Program-made: the position numbers and the translations under genes
Shown here: piece after piece, positions 36,505 through 45,051 of the stretch
How the letters are laid out: every line of letters begins with the position of its first letter
Position numbering within the stretch: the first letter of the stretch is position 1
The notes under the pieces: model-generated
Seen by the model: the letters and a program-made list of their open reading frames with translations, nothing else
Databases searched by the model: none
Told to the model about the DNA's origin: nothing
DNA from: Burkholderia stagnalis
Lineage (GTDB): Bacteria > Pseudomonadota > Gammaproteobacteria > Burkholderiales > Burkholderiaceae
Reading direction: 5' to 3'
DNA length: 64,000 nt
NCBI RefSeq assembly: GCF_902830275.1
Contig: NZ_CADESW010000001.1
Location: forward strand, 372,001 to 436,000

Positions 36505-38031
36505 TTACTGGAACGCCACTTCCGCGAAGCTCCGCAGCTTCCGACTATGCAGCTTGTCGAGCCCGTTGGTTCGCAGGATCTCCATCGCCTTCACGCCGAT
36601 CTGCAGATGCTGGTCGACCTGCGCGCGATAGAACTGATCGGCCATGCCCGGCAGTTTCAGTTCGCCATGCAGCGGCTTGTCCGACACGCATAGCAGCGTG
36701 CCGTACGGCACGCGGAAGCGGAAGCCGTTCGCGGCGATCGTCGCGCTCTCCATGTCGAGCGCGATCGCGCGGCTCTGCGACAGCCGCTGCACCGGCTCGC
36801 GATGATCGCGCAGCTCCCAGTTGCGGTTGTCGACGCTCGCGACCGTGCCGGTGCGCATCACGCGCTTCAGCTCCGTGCCGTCGAGCCGCGTGACATCCGC
36901 GACCGCGCGCTCGAGCGCCAGCTGCACTTCCGCGAGCGCCGGGATCGGCACCCACAGCGGCAGGTCGGCGTCCAGCACGTGATCCTCGCGCACATAGCCG
37001 TGCGCGAGCACGTAGTCGCCGAGGCGCTGCGTGTTGCGCAGGCCCGCGCAGTGGCCGAGCATCACCCACGCGTGCGGGCGCAGCACCGCGATGTGGTCGG
37101 TGATCGTCTTTGCATTCGACGGCCCGACGCCGATGTTGACCATCGTGATCCCGCTGCCGTCCGCGCGCTTCAGATGGTACGCGGGCATCTGCGGCAGGCG
37201 CGGCGGCGCCGAGCCTTCCGACGGCTCGCCACCGAGATTCTCGTTGTACGTGACGACGTCGCCCGGCTCGACGAACGCGCTGTATTCGCTGCGGTACGCG
37301 CGCACCTCGGGATCGTCGCTCTCCGTCATCATCATGCGGCCGAGCTTCACGAACTCGTCGATGTAGAACTGGTAGTTCGTGTACAGCACGTAGTTCTGGA
37401 AGTGCGTGGGCGACGTCGCGGTGTAGTGGCGCAGCCGGTGCAGCGAGAAATCGACTCGCGCGGCCGTGAACAGCGCGAGCGGGTGCGGCTCGCCCGGCGC
37501 CGGCTCGAACGTGCCGTTGACGATGCGGTCGTCGAGGTACGACAGGTCGGGCGTATCGAACACGTCGCGCATCGCGAGCAGGCTGTCGCGATCGAGTTCG
37601 CCTTCGAGGTGGATGCCTTCCGGAAACGCGAAATGAATTGGAATCGGCTGCGACGACACGCCGACCTCGATCTTGACCTGGTGGTTCTTCGCGAGCAGGC
37701 GCAGCTGCTCGCGATAGTAGTTCGAGAAAAGATCCGGCCGGGTCACCGTCGTCTCGAACACGCCCGGGCCCGCGACGAAGCCGTACGAACGGCGCGAATC
37801 GACGTGCGTGTTGACGTCGGTGCGCACGCGCACGAACGGGTAGCACGCGCGCACGTGCTCGGTGATCGGCTCGTGGCGGCGATAGCGCGCGAATGCATCG
37901 CGCAGGAAACCGGCGTTGGCTTCGTAGATCGCGGACAGCCGCGCGACCGCGCCGATTGCGTCGTCGAATGCTTCGACCGGCGGGCTTTCCGGGGTCAGCA
38001 TCCGGTGTCTGCGGCTCAAATCGTTCTTCAT
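36505..38031 (-). CDS. amn: AMP nucleosidase
   Basis: 508 residues. Like E. coli Amn it has an N-terminal alpha/beta domain (about 10-180) and a C-terminal nucleoside-phosphorylase-like catalytic domain: TMVNIGVGPSNAKTITDHIAVLRPHAWVMLGHCAGLR (about 295-330) and the purine-binding IALDMESATIAANGFRFRVPYGTLLCVSDKP near 425-455. It splits AMP to adenine and ribose 5-phosphate. ATG 38029-38031 (MKNDLSRRH) is chosen because GAGG then lies 8 bases upstream; ATG 38037 or GTG 38040 would be too close to it. Confidence 0.94.
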   Translation of the reverse strand: MKNDLSRRHRMLTPESPPVEAFDDAIGAVARLSAIYEANAGFLRDAFARYRRHEPITEHVRACYPFVRVRTDVNTHVDSRRSYGFVAGPGVFETTVTRPDLFSNYYREQLRLLAKNHQVKIEVGVSSQPIPIHFAFPEGIHLEGELDRDSLLAMRDVFDTPDLSYLDDRIVNGTFEPAPGEPHPLALFTAARVDFSLHRLRHYTATSPTHFQNYVLYTNYQFYIDEFVKLGRMMMTESDDPEVRAYRSEYSAFVEPGDVVTYNENLGGEPSEGSAPPRLPQMPAYHLKRADGSGITMVNIGVGPSNAKTITDHIAVLRPHAWVMLGHCAGLRNTQRLGDYVLAHGYVREDHVLDADLPLWVPIPALAEVQLALERAVADVTRLDGTELKRVMRTGTVASVDNRNWELRDHREPVQRLSQSRAIALDMESATIAANGFRFRVPYGTLLCVSDKPLHGELKLPGMADQFYRAQVDQHLQIGVKAMEILRTNGLDKLHSRKLRSFAEVAFQ

Positions 38032-38162
38032 TTTCATCACCTCGTCTGATCGACCGACATTACCACGGAACCTTGCCGGGCTGATGGTCGCGCCCCGCGC
38101 GCGCGGCAGCCGGAAGGCGCGCAGTATTTGCTAAAATCGAACGGTTAATTGGGAGAGTCACA

Positions 38163-38558
38163 ATGAAGCCGCTCATTCTCGTCGCCGCTGCCGCCGCGTT
38201 TGCCGCCGCCAGCGTCGCCTACGCCGCCGGCGGCACGCCGAGCGCCGACGCACAGGCCCAGGCCGATGCCAACGAAGCCGCCGGCCTGCCGGATCTCCGG
38301 AAGATCAACCGGCCCGGCGCCGAAGTCACCTCCAAGGTCGATTTCAGCGACATCCGCCGCACGCCGAGCTTCCACGAAAAAAGCAAGAACGGCACGGAAG
38401 TCACCGAGTACCGCGATCGCGGCAAGCCGGTCGAGATCGACGTGAAGTCGAACTTCGGCACCCGCTACCAGATGAGCGCGTCGCCGGACACGTCGCCGAA
38501 GCCGCACGACGCGAGCATTCCGATTACGCGCCTGCCGTCGGTCAACCTGCGCTACTGA
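38163..38558 (+). CDS. DUF2782-type secreted protein
   Basis: 131 residues with a Sec signal peptide (MKPLILVAAAAAFAAASVAYA, about 1-21). The mature core NGTEVTEYRDRGKPVEIDVKSNFGTRYQM (about 77-105) has the DUF2782 pattern 'g..V.EYR..G..y.i.V....G..Y.l'. In pseudomonads such a protein is encoded between polA and thrB, and here it lies just before thrB, the same order. Role unknown. GGGAGAG lies before ATG 38163. Confidence 0.8.
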   Translation: MKPLILVAAAAAFAAASVAYAAGGTPSADAQAQADANEAAGLPDLRKINRPGAEVTSKVDFSDIRRTPSFHEKSKNGTEVTEYRDRGKPVEIDVKSNFGTRYQMSASPDTSPKPHDASIPITRLPSVNLRY

Positions 38559-38671
38559 CGCATGGCCCGCGCCGCGCCGGCACCGGCCGCGGCGCACACG
38601 GCTCTCCCCGCATCTCCTTTTCCGCGACGCATGCGCCCGCGTGCCCGCCAACCTGACTCGACGCATCTCGC

Positions 38672-39670
38672 ATGGCCGTTTTCACCGCTGTTTCCGACAC
38701 CGATCTCGCGCACTGGATGCGCCACTACGCGCTGGGCGACGTCGTCGCGTTCCGTGGCATTTCGTCCGGCATCGAGAACAGCAATTTCTTCCTGACGACG
38801 ACGCGCGGCGAATACGTCCTCACGATCTTCGAAAAGCTCACGGCCGAACAGCTGCCGTTCTATCTCGACCTGATGCGCCACCTGGCCGGCCACGGCGTAC
38901 CGGTGCCGGACCCGGTGCCGCGCGACGACGGCACGCTGTTCGGCGAGCTGCACGGCAAGCCGGCCGCGATCGTCACGAAGCTCGACGGCGCGACCGAGCT
39001 GGCGCCCGGCGTCGAGCACTGCATCGAGGCGGGGCAGATGCTCGCGCGCATGCACCTGGCCGGCCGCGACTACCCGCGCACCCAGCCGAACCTGCGCAGC
39101 CTGCCGTGGTGGCAGGAGAACGTGCCGACGATCGCGCCGTTCGTGGACGCCGACCGGCTCGCGCTGCTCGAAAGCGAGCTCGCGCACCAGACGCGCTTCT
39201 TCGCCTCCGCCGACTACGCGGCGCTGCCCGGCGGCCCGTGCCACTGCGACCTGTTCCGCGACAACGCGATGTTCGCGCACGCGGCGCCCGGCACGGGCCA
39301 CAGCGTGCGGCTCGGCGGTTTCTTCGACTTCTATTTCGCGGGCTGCGACAAGTGGCTGTTCGACGTCGCGGTGACCGTCAACGACTGGTGCGTCGACCTC
39401 GCGACGGGCGTGCTCGACAACGCGCGCGCGGACGCGCTGCTGCGCGCGTACCAGACCGTCCGGCCGTTCACCGCCGAGGAGCGCCGCCACTGGGGCGACA
39501 TGCTGCGCGCCGGCGCGTACCGCTTCTGGGTGTCGCGCCTGTACGACTTCTACCTGCCCCGCGCGGCCGAGATGCTCAAGCCGCACGACCCGGGCCATTT
39601 CGAACGCATCCTGCGTGAGCGTATCGCGTATACGCCCGTGCTTCCCGAGACCCAATCCGCATGCAACTGA
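38672..39670 (+). CDS. thrB: Homoserine kinase, ThrB (APH-like family)
   Basis: 332 residues of the aminoglycoside-phosphotransferase-like ThrB found in Pseudomonas and Burkholderia, not the GHMP type of E. coli. Seen: [26 protein letters not shown] (glycine-rich loop region, about 29-54), the catalytic Brenner motif [13 protein letters not shown] (about 189-201, H-D-N), and [19 protein letters not shown] (DFG-like). It phosphorylates homoserine in threonine synthesis. Overlaps the next gene by 10 bases. Confidence 0.94.
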   Translation: MAVFTAVSDTDLAHWMRHYALGDVVAFRGISSGIENSNFFLTTTRGEYVLTIFEKLTAEQLPFYLDLMRHLAGHGVPVPDPVPRDDGTLFGELHGKPAAIVTKLDGATELAPGVEHCIEAGQMLARMHLAGRDYPRTQPNLRSLPWWQENVPTIAPFVDADRLALLESELAHQTRFFASADYAALPGGPCHCDLFRDNAMFAHAAPGTGHSVRLGGFFDFYFAGCDKWLFDVAVTVNDWCVDLATGVLDNARADALLRAYQTVRPFTAEERRHWGDMLRAGAYRFWVSRLYDFYLPRAAEMLKPHDPGHFERILRERIAYTPVLPETQSACN

Positions 39671-40473
39671 TCGAAGTCCCCGCGAAGACGGGCTATGTCT
39701 GGTTCCGTCAAGGCATCTGGCTGTTCCGCCGCAACCCGCTCGCGTTCATCACGCTGTTCTTTACTTATCTGCTCGCGATCACGCTGGTGTCGATGGTGCC
39801 GGTGATCGGCGCGGCGCTGCCGCTGCTGTTCATTCCCGGCATCGCGGTCGGCTTCATGGCCGCCTGCCGCGACACGGTCGCCGGCAAGCCGGTGATGCCG
39901 ACGATCCTCGTCGACGGCTTCCGCTCGTATGGCCATGTCGCGACCCAGCGGCTGCTCGTGCTCGGCGTGATCTACGTCGTGTCGATGGTGCTCGTGTTCG
40001 CCGCGTCGTCGCTGGTCGACGGCGGGGCGCTGTTCAGCGCGATGATGGGTGCGACGGGCGAGACGAGCCCGACGCCGGAAACGCTCGCCGCGCAAGGCAC
40101 CGTCGGCGCGCTGTTCCTTGCAACCGCGCTCTACCTGCCGGTCGCGATGCTGTTCTGGTTCGCGCCGGTGCTCACCGCGTGGCACGACATCCCGCCGGCG
40201 AAAGCGATGTTCTTCAGCGTCGTCAGCTGCTGGCGCAACCGCGGCGCGTTCACGATCTACGGCCTGCTCTGGTTCAGTGTCGCGCTCGGCACGTCGCTGG
40301 TGCTGTCGCTGGTGCTGCAGGCGCTCGGCGCCGGGGCGTATGCGCTGACGCTGATGATGCCGGTGACGATCATCATCGTCACGATGCTGTACTGCTCGTT
40401 CTATGCAACCTACCGCGGCTGCTTCGGCGTGCAGGAACCCGGCGCGCCGGCCAAGCCGTCGTCGGGCCGCTGA
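39661..40473 (+). CDS. BPSS1780-family membrane protein
   Basis: 270 residues with about six hydrophobic helices. The start [29 protein letters not shown] matches the family that opens with a conserved amphipathic segment. Function unknown; no enzyme motif is visible. The start overlaps the 3' end of thrB by 10 bases in another frame, so translation is likely coupled. Confidence 0.85.
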   Translation: MQLIEVPAKTGYVWFRQGIWLFRRNPLAFITLFFTYLLAITLVSMVPVIGAALPLLFIPGIAVGFMAACRDTVAGKPVMPTILVDGFRSYGHVATQRLLVLGVIYVVSMVLVFAASSLVDGGALFSAMMGATGETSPTPETLAAQGTVGALFLATALYLPVAMLFWFAPVLTAWHDIPPAKAMFFSVVSCWRNRGAFTIYGLLWFSVALGTSLVLSLVLQALGAGAYALTLMMPVTIIIVTMLYCSFYATYRGCFGVQEPGAPAKPSSGR

Positions 40474-40583
40474 CCCCGCTTTCGGCCGGCGCACCCGCCG
40501 CCGGCCGCCCTGCATCCCCCCTCTTTTCACCGGCACCGGGCAACGGACGCCCCGATCCCGCGCCCCCTGTTCAAGCGTATCGT

Positions 40584-40620
40584 TTGAGCGCAAAATCATT
40601 TGCATACAAATTATTTGCGC
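40584..40620 (+). promoter_or_regulatory. ohrR promoter with OhrR operator
   Basis: Operator TTTGCATACAAATTATTTG (40599-40617) containing the perfect CAAAT-T-ATTTG inverted repeat at 40607-40617, enclosed by GCGCAAA/TTTGCGC (40588-40594, 40614-40620). A promoter TTGAGC (40584-40589), 17-base spacer, CAAATT (40607-40612) overlaps it. It matches the sequence before ohr at 41138-41158 at about 17 of 21 positions. Confidence 0.8.
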
Positions 40621-40641
40621 CAACACCGCACACCCTGAATC

Positions 40642-41094
40642 ATGGACCGCCCGCCTGCACTGCCGCAGACACTCGACGAGCAATTGTGCTTCGCGCTCTA
40701 CTCGACTTCGCACGCGATGACGAAGGCGTACAAGCCGCTGCTCGACAAGCTGTCGCTGACCTATCCCCAATATCTTGCGATGCTCGTCCTGTGGGAGCGT
40801 GACGATATCGCCGTCAAGGACATCGCCGCGCGGCTCGATCTCGATCCCGCGACGGTCACGCCGCTGCTCAAGCGCCTGGAAGCGCTCGGCTACGTCGAAC
40901 GCGTGCGCAGCGCGGCGGACGAGCGCGTCGTGAACGTGCGCCTGACGAAGGACGGCCGCGCGCTGAAGGAAAGAGCGCGCTCGGTGCCCGCCGACCTGTT
41001 TTGCGCGATGCAGCAGACGCCGGAATTCCTGGTTCGCTTGCGCACGGACCTGAAGCAGCTGCGCGACGCGCTGTCGGCGTCGTCGGACCACTGA
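40642..41094 (+). CDS. ohrR: OhrR, MarR-family organic-peroxide sensor (two-Cys type)
   Basis: 150 residues. Winged helix with VKDIAARLDLDPATVTPLLKRLEALGYVERVRSAADERVVNVRLT (about 58-102). The redox cysteine C16 sits in LDEQLCFALYS, exactly the OhrR context, and a second cysteine C121 lies 105 residues later, the same spacing as C22/C127 of Xanthomonas OhrR; this is the two-Cys type that forms an intersubunit disulfide on oxidation. It should repress itself and ohr until organic hydroperoxides oxidise it. ATG 40642. Confidence 0.95.
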   Translation: MDRPPALPQTLDEQLCFALYSTSHAMTKAYKPLLDKLSLTYPQYLAMLVLWERDDIAVKDIAARLDLDPATVTPLLKRLEALGYVERVRSAADERVVNVRLTKDGRALKERARSVPADLFCAMQQTPEFLVRLRTDLKQLRDALSASSDH

Positions 41095-41102
41095 CAACCC
41101 GA

Positions 41103-41127
41103 GCCCGGCCCTGCCGGGCAATTTTTT
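41103..41127 (+). terminator. Intrinsic terminator of ohrR
   Basis: GCCCGGC-cct-GCCGGGC followed by AATTTTTT, 9 bases after the ohrR stop. It separates ohrR from the ohr promoter. Confidence 0.88.
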
Positions 41128-41137
41128 CAAAATTTGA

Positions 41138-41167
41138 TTTGCACACTAATGATTTGTGTTCTATATT
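41138..41167 (+). promoter_or_regulatory. ohr promoter with OhrR operator
   Basis: Operator TTTGCACACTAATGATTTG (41138-41156) overlaps the -35 TTGCAC (41139-41144), which is 17 bases from -10 TATATT (41162-41167). Repressor binding would block the -35 and spacer. Confidence 0.85.
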
Positions 41168-41232
41168 TGTCTCGTGGCCGGCAGCAACGTGACTGACGGA
41201 CCGCTTCCCACCCATTCGACAGGAGCAGGACC

Positions 41233-41652
41233 ATGAACATTCTGTACAAGACGAGCGCAACGAGCACCGGTGGCCGCGACGGCCGTGCGGTTTCCGCCGA
41301 CAACAAGCTGGAAGTGAAGCTCGCCGCGCCGCGCGAACTGGGCGGCACCGGCGCCGAAGGCACGAATCCGGAGCAGCTGTTCGCAGCAGGCTACTCGGCC
41401 TGTTTCCTGAGCGCGATGAAATTCGTCGCCGGCCAGAACAAGCAGGCGCTCCCGGCCGACACGCAGGTCACGGCCGAAGTGGGCATCGGCCCGAACGATG
41501 CAGGCGGCTTCGGGCTCGACGTCGAGCTGCGCGTGTCGCTGCCGGGCCTCGACAAGGCCGCCGCGCAAGCACTCGTCGAGAAGGCGCACCACGTGTGCCC
41601 GTACTCGAACGCAACGCGCAACAACGTGCCGGTGCGCCTGGTCGTCGCCTGA
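41233..41652 (+). CDS. ohr: Organic hydroperoxide reductase Ohr
   Basis: 139 residues, OsmC/Ohr fold. Both catalytic cysteines are present: C57 in GYSACFLSAM and C122 in HHVCPYSNATRNN, with Arg18 of the GRDGR loop that polarises the peroxide. It reduces organic hydroperoxides using lipoylated proteins. A good ribosome site (AGGAG) precedes ATG 41233. Expression should be released by OhrR oxidation. Confidence 0.96.
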   Translation: MNILYKTSATSTGGRDGRAVSADNKLEVKLAAPRELGGTGAEGTNPEQLFAAGYSACFLSAMKFVAGQNKQALPADTQVTAEVGIGPNDAGGFGLDVELRVSLPGLDKAAAQALVEKAHHVCPYSNATRNNVPVRLVVA

Positions 41653-41671
41653 CGCGACGCGCGTGCCCCAT

Positions 41672-41716
41672 GCAAAAAGGGCGCGTGCGGCTCGATGCCG
41701 CACGCGCCCTTTTTGC
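41672..41716. terminator. Bidirectional terminator, ohr/DUF3563
   Basis: Perfect 20-bp arms (41672-41691 and 41697-41716) with a 5-base loop; A5/T5 at the ends gives a T run on each strand, serving ohr and the converging DUF3563 gene. Confidence 0.9.
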
Positions 41717-41760
41717 GTGACTTGCCGGATCAGCGGGCCAACCGGCCCGCCTGGTGTCGC

Positions 41761-41937
41761 TTAACGTGCGCCGAACGAATACGGGCGATTCATCGCCGCT
41801 TCGCGATCGATCTTGCGCATGCGGAATTCGAGATCGTAGATGTCGGTGGCTTCGGACAGGTACGCCTCGGCACGCTCCTTCGCGGCCTGCTCGGCGTTCT
41901 TGGTCAGCATCAGGAAGAGGTGGCTCAGCAGGTACAT
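41761..41937 (-). CDS. DUF3563 family small protein
   Basis: 58 residues starting MYLLSHLFLMLTKNAEQAAKER (ATG 41935-41937), then AYLSEATDIYDLEFRMRKIDREA and ending NRPYSFGAR. The segment 'YLs.AtDi.DLE.RmR' is the DUF3563/DUF1127-like amphipathic motif seen in very small proteobacterial proteins thought to bind RNA or regulators. It is expressed from the TATAAT promoter at 41983-41988 flanked by a 15-bp palindrome. Function unknown. Confidence 0.88.
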   Translation of the reverse strand: MYLLSHLFLMLTKNAEQAAKERAEAYLSEATDIYDLEFRMRKIDREAAMNRPYSFGAR

Positions 41938-41965
41938 GATCGATCTCGCAAATCCAGAGGTTCTT

Positions 41966-42008
41966 GACTAGGGTTTTCCCGAATTATAGGGAAAACCCTA
42001 GTCATTGA
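41966..42008 (-). promoter_or_regulatory. DUF3563 promoter embedded in a 15-bp palindrome
   Basis: GACTAGGGTTTTCCC (41966-41980) and its perfect complement (41989-42003) flank the 8 bases that hold a perfect minus-strand TATAAT (41983-41988). A -35 match TGGTCA lies 17 bases upstream of it. A dimeric repressor filling both arms would cover the promoter. The arms are AT/GC mixed, not a simple hairpin terminator; the gene starts 46 bases downstream of the -10. Confidence 0.8.
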
Positions 42009-42018
42009 CCAGCGTCGA

Positions 42019-43134
42019 TCAGATGGTGCGTCGTTCCGCCGCCACAGCACGACGATGCCCCTCGAAAAAGGACCAGATCATCTCGCTCGCATCCGGGCCG
42101 ACTGCCGCGTGGAACGGCACGGCCTCGTCACCGCCCGCCCATGCGTGGTCGAGCCCCTTGACGTGGCACAGGCGGACGACGGATGTACCGCCGCGGCGGT
42201 AATCGCAGACCTGCATGCCGGACTCGCGCGCCTCGACCCGCTCGCCGCCGCGCAGCGCGCCGCGGCTGTCCGCCAACCGGTTCAGGCGCAGGAACTGGGT
42301 CGCGAGCTGATCCGCGTTCTTCGGCGACACGACGTGGTCGCCGTCGCCGTGCACGATCAGCGCGGGCATGCCGGGGTGCGCCTGCTTGCCGACCAGCGCA
42401 TCCACGGCCTCGATCGGGCTCTGGCGCAGGCCGCGCCGCATCACGTCCATCGCGGCGATGCCGGAATTGGCTTCGCCGAAGGCCGGTCCGGAATGCAGCG
42501 CGATCGCCGCGAAGCGCTCGGGGAAATGCAGCGCGAGCAGCGACGCGAGGCCCGCGCCGGCGGACAGCCCCGCAACGTAGACGCGCGACGCATCAAAGCG
42601 GTATTCGCCGACCAGCTTGTCGACCAGCGACGCGATCGCATGCGCTTCGCCGCGGCCGGCGCGCTCGGTGTCTTCATACCAGTGCCAGCAGCCGTGCGCA
42701 TGCGCGCGCAGCGATTGCTCCGGATACAGCACCGCAAATCCGTACCGGTCGGCGAGCAGGTTCATCCGGGTGCCCTGCGCGAATTCGTCGATGGTCTGCT
42801 GGCAGCCGTGCAGCATCACGACGAGCGGCATGCCGGGGCGCCGGCGGCCAGGCGGCAGGTACAGGCCGTACGCGAGCTGCTGGACCAGCCGCCCGATCGC
42901 GGGCGCCATCGGCTGCTCGGCACGCGTCCACTCGCCGGCCGCCCACGCGGCGGCGCGCGGCCGGACCCGCGACTCGCGCGCGGGTGGCGGGGACAGATCT
43001 ACGATAGCGGGCGACACTGCGGCCTCGATCACGTCGAGCGCCACGCGCTGCGCGTCGCGCGTCGCGCGTTTGGCGGGCGGGGACAGCATGCGTTTCATGC
43101 CGCCCAACCACATTTTCGTCAGACTTTTCGTCAT
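42019..43134 (-). CDS. PHB-depolymerase-type esterase
   Basis: 371 residues. Alpha/beta hydrolase of the esterase family with GxSxG as YVAGLSAGAGLAS (about 195-207), oxyanion region VVMLHGCQQTIDEFA (about 110-124), Asp near IVHGDGDHVVSPKN and His in KGLDHAWAGG. The leading 75 residues, MTKSLTKMWLGGMKRML..., are Ala/Arg-rich and not a clear Sec signal, so an intracellular or membrane-peripheral enzyme on short poly-hydroxyalkanoate or another polyester is likely. ATG 43132-43134. Divergent from the PAP2 gene. Confidence 0.85.
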   Translation of the reverse strand: MTKSLTKMWLGGMKRMLSPPAKRATRDAQRVALDVIEAAVSPAIVDLSPPPARESRVRPRAAAWAAGEWTRAEQPMAPAIGRLVQQLAYGLYLPPGRRRPGMPLVVMLHGCQQTIDEFAQGTRMNLLADRYGFAVLYPEQSLRAHAHGCWHWYEDTERAGRGEAHAIASLVDKLVGEYRFDASRVYVAGLSAGAGLASLLALHFPERFAAIALHSGPAFGEANSGIAAMDVMRRGLRQSPIEAVDALVGKQAHPGMPALIVHGDGDHVVSPKNADQLATQFLRLNRLADSRGALRGGERVEARESGMQVCDYRRGGTSVVRLCHVKGLDHAWAGGDEAVPFHAAVGPDASEMIWSFFEGHRRAVAAERRTI

Positions 43135-43385
43135 CGATCGGGGCTCGCATTCAAGAAAATTGGGGGCGCTACAAGGAGCGCTTCGTTCGGCTTTGTGCAA
43201 TGCACCATAACACCGTTTCTGGGATTTTTCCTGCGCAAGGATAGTTCCCGCAGGCGCAAAAATCGGGCCCCATGCATGTGCGACGCTATACTGGCGTTTC
43301 GCCGCTTGTATCCGTTGTAGTCGCTCTTCCCGGCTCGCGCGTTGATTAAGCATCCGTCCCGCCCCTGCTCGTTTTTCCTGCCCCG

Positions 43386-44084
43386 ATGTTCGACCTTCCG
43401 TCTCACCTGTGGATCTCGATCACCGCGTTCGGTGGCGCCGGCCTGACGTTGCCGCTCGCCGTCACGATCGCCGTCTGGCTCGCGCTCGGCTATTCGTGGC
43501 GCCGCGCCGCCGCATGGCTCGCCGTGCTCGCGGGCGCGATCGGCGTGGTCGCGCTCACGAAGATCGCGTTCCTCGGCTGGGGCATCGGCATCCGCGCATG
43601 GGATTTCACCGGCTTCAGCGGCCATGCGATGCTGTCCACGTCGGTCTACCCGGTCGCGCTGTTCCTGATGCTGATCCGCACGCGTACGCCGGTGCGGCTG
43701 CTCGGCATCGCGCTCGGGCTCGCGGCGGGCATCGCGGTGGGCGTGTCGCGCGTCGCGCTCGCCGCGCATTCGCCGTCCGAATCGGTCACCGGCTGCATCG
43801 TCGGCGCGCTCGCCGCGCTGATCTTCATCGCCGGCTCGTGGCACGCGCAGCCGCACCGCTGGTCGGTGCCGGCCGTCGTCGCGAGCCTCGTGCTCGTCAC
43901 CGTCGCGCTGCACGGCATCTCCGTGCCGTCGCACCGCTGGGTGACCAAGGTCGCGCTGCAGCTGTCCGGCCACGAGCGGCCGTTCGTGCGCGCGCGCTGG
44001 AAGGCCAATCCGAACTATCGCCCGGCGTCGCAGCCGTCGTCGCTGCAGCGCACCGATTCGGCGCCGCCGCCGCTGCACGCGTAA
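43386..44084 (+). CDS. PAP2-superfamily membrane phosphatase
   Basis: 232 residues, about six membrane helices. The second and third PAP2 motifs are visible: FSGHAMLS (SGH, about 77-84) and SRVALAAHSPSE (about 123-134, with Glu at the usual Asp). The first motif KxxxxxxRP is not clear. It probably dephosphorylates a lipid phosphate (undecaprenyl or phosphatidic) on the outer face. Ribosome site weak. Sits just upstream of mod genes but separated by the ModE site. Confidence 0.82.
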   Translation: MFDLPSHLWISITAFGGAGLTLPLAVTIAVWLALGYSWRRAAAWLAVLAGAIGVVALTKIAFLGWGIGIRAWDFTGFSGHAMLSTSVYPVALFLMLIRTRTPVRLLGIALGLAAGIAVGVSRVALAAHSPSESVTGCIVGALAALIFIAGSWHAQPHRWSVPAVVASLVLVTVALHGISVPSHRWVTKVALQLSGHERPFVRARWKANPNYRPASQPSSLQRTDSAPPPLHA

Positions 44085-44178
44085 GCGACAATCGGCCGCA
44101 CCGCGCGCGCCCCGCGCCCGGCCTTCGTTCTCCCCCTCAACATGCGCATGCCGTCCGTCGCATGCGCGGTATGTCGAG

Positions 44179-44202
44179 CGTTATAACCCGCCCTATATTA
44201 CG
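44179..44202 (+). promoter_or_regulatory. ModE-box candidate upstream of modA
   Basis: CGTTATA-N8-TATATTACG (44179-44185, 44194-44202) fits the CGnTATA-n-TATATAnCG pattern of ModE sites. It lies 34 bases before the modA start. ModE is encoded at 46500-47336. Confidence 0.7.
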
Positions 44203-44235
44203 ATTACGGTTTCCTCCATTCGAACGACGCTCACC

Positions 44236-45036
44236 ATGCGCACATCTGTCCGCCCGCTTCGCCGCACCCTGCTCCGCCTGCTGCCGCTCGCCGCGCTCGC
44301 CGCCGGAATCGGGTTCAACGCACCTGCCTGCGCGGCCGGCGAACTGGTCGTATCGGCGGCCGCCAGCCTGACGAATGCGTTCAAGGCGGTCGGCGACGCG
44401 TACGAGAAGCAGCATCCGGGCACCAGGGTGCTGTTCAATTTCGGCGCATCGGACGTGCTGATGCAGCAGATCGTCAAGGGCGCGCCGGCCGACGTGTTCG
44501 CATCCGCCGACCAGAAGGCGATGGACCGCGCGGCCGACGAGAAGGTGATCGCGCCCGGCACGCGGCGCGATTTCGCCGCGAATTCGCTCGTGCTGATCGT
44601 GCCGGTCGACAGCCGTGCCGCCGCGCCGGCGTCGCTGCACGACCTGGCGGCGCCCGGCGTGAAGCGCGTCGCGTATGGCGACCCGGCGTCGGTGCCGGTT
44701 GGCCGCTACACCGAAGGCGCGCTGCGCGCGGCGGGTGTCTGGGACGCGGTCAGCGCAAAGGGCGTGCTGGCCGCCAACGTGCGCCAGAGCCTCGATTACG
44801 TCGCGCGCGGCGAAGTCGACGCGGGCTTCGTGTTCGGCACCGACGCAGCGGTAATGCCCGGCCGCGTGAAGGTCGCGCTGACGGTGCCGACCCAGACCGC
44901 GATCACCTATCCGATCGCGGTGGTCAAGGACAGCCAGCACGCCGCGCAGGCCCAGTCGTTCGTCGATTTCGTCACGTCGCCGCAGGGCCAGAAGGTGCTC
45001 GCGACGTTCGGGTTCAAGCCGGCCGCCGGCAAGTAA
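44236..45036 (+). CDS. modA: Molybdate ABC transporter substrate-binding protein ModA
   Basis: 266 residues. Sec signal (about 1-33, ending ACAAG) then the ModA fold: VSAAASLTNAFKAVGDAYEKQHPGTRVLFNFGASDVLMQQI (about 37-77), with ASLT/GASD contacting molybdate, and FGTDAAVMPGRVKVALTVP. It captures molybdate or tungstate in the periplasm. modB follows by 15 bases and modC by one more base. Confidence 0.95.
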   Translation: MRTSVRPLRRTLLRLLPLAALAAGIGFNAPACAAGELVVSAAASLTNAFKAVGDAYEKQHPGTRVLFNFGASDVLMQQIVKGAPADVFASADQKAMDRAADEKVIAPGTRRDFAANSLVLIVPVDSRAAAPASLHDLAAPGVKRVAYGDPASVPVGRYTEGALRAAGVWDAVSAKGVLAANVRQSLDYVARGEVDAGFVFGTDAAVMPGRVKVALTVPTQTAITYPIAVVKDSQHAAQAQSFVDFVTSPQGQKVLATFGFKPAAGK

Positions 45037-45051
45037 GAAGCGAGCTGTGAC

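Noticed and set aside
36321..36893. 190-codon plus-strand frame near the amn 3' end
   Set aside because: Overlaps amn antisense, Arg/Ser/Pro-rich, no ribosome site.
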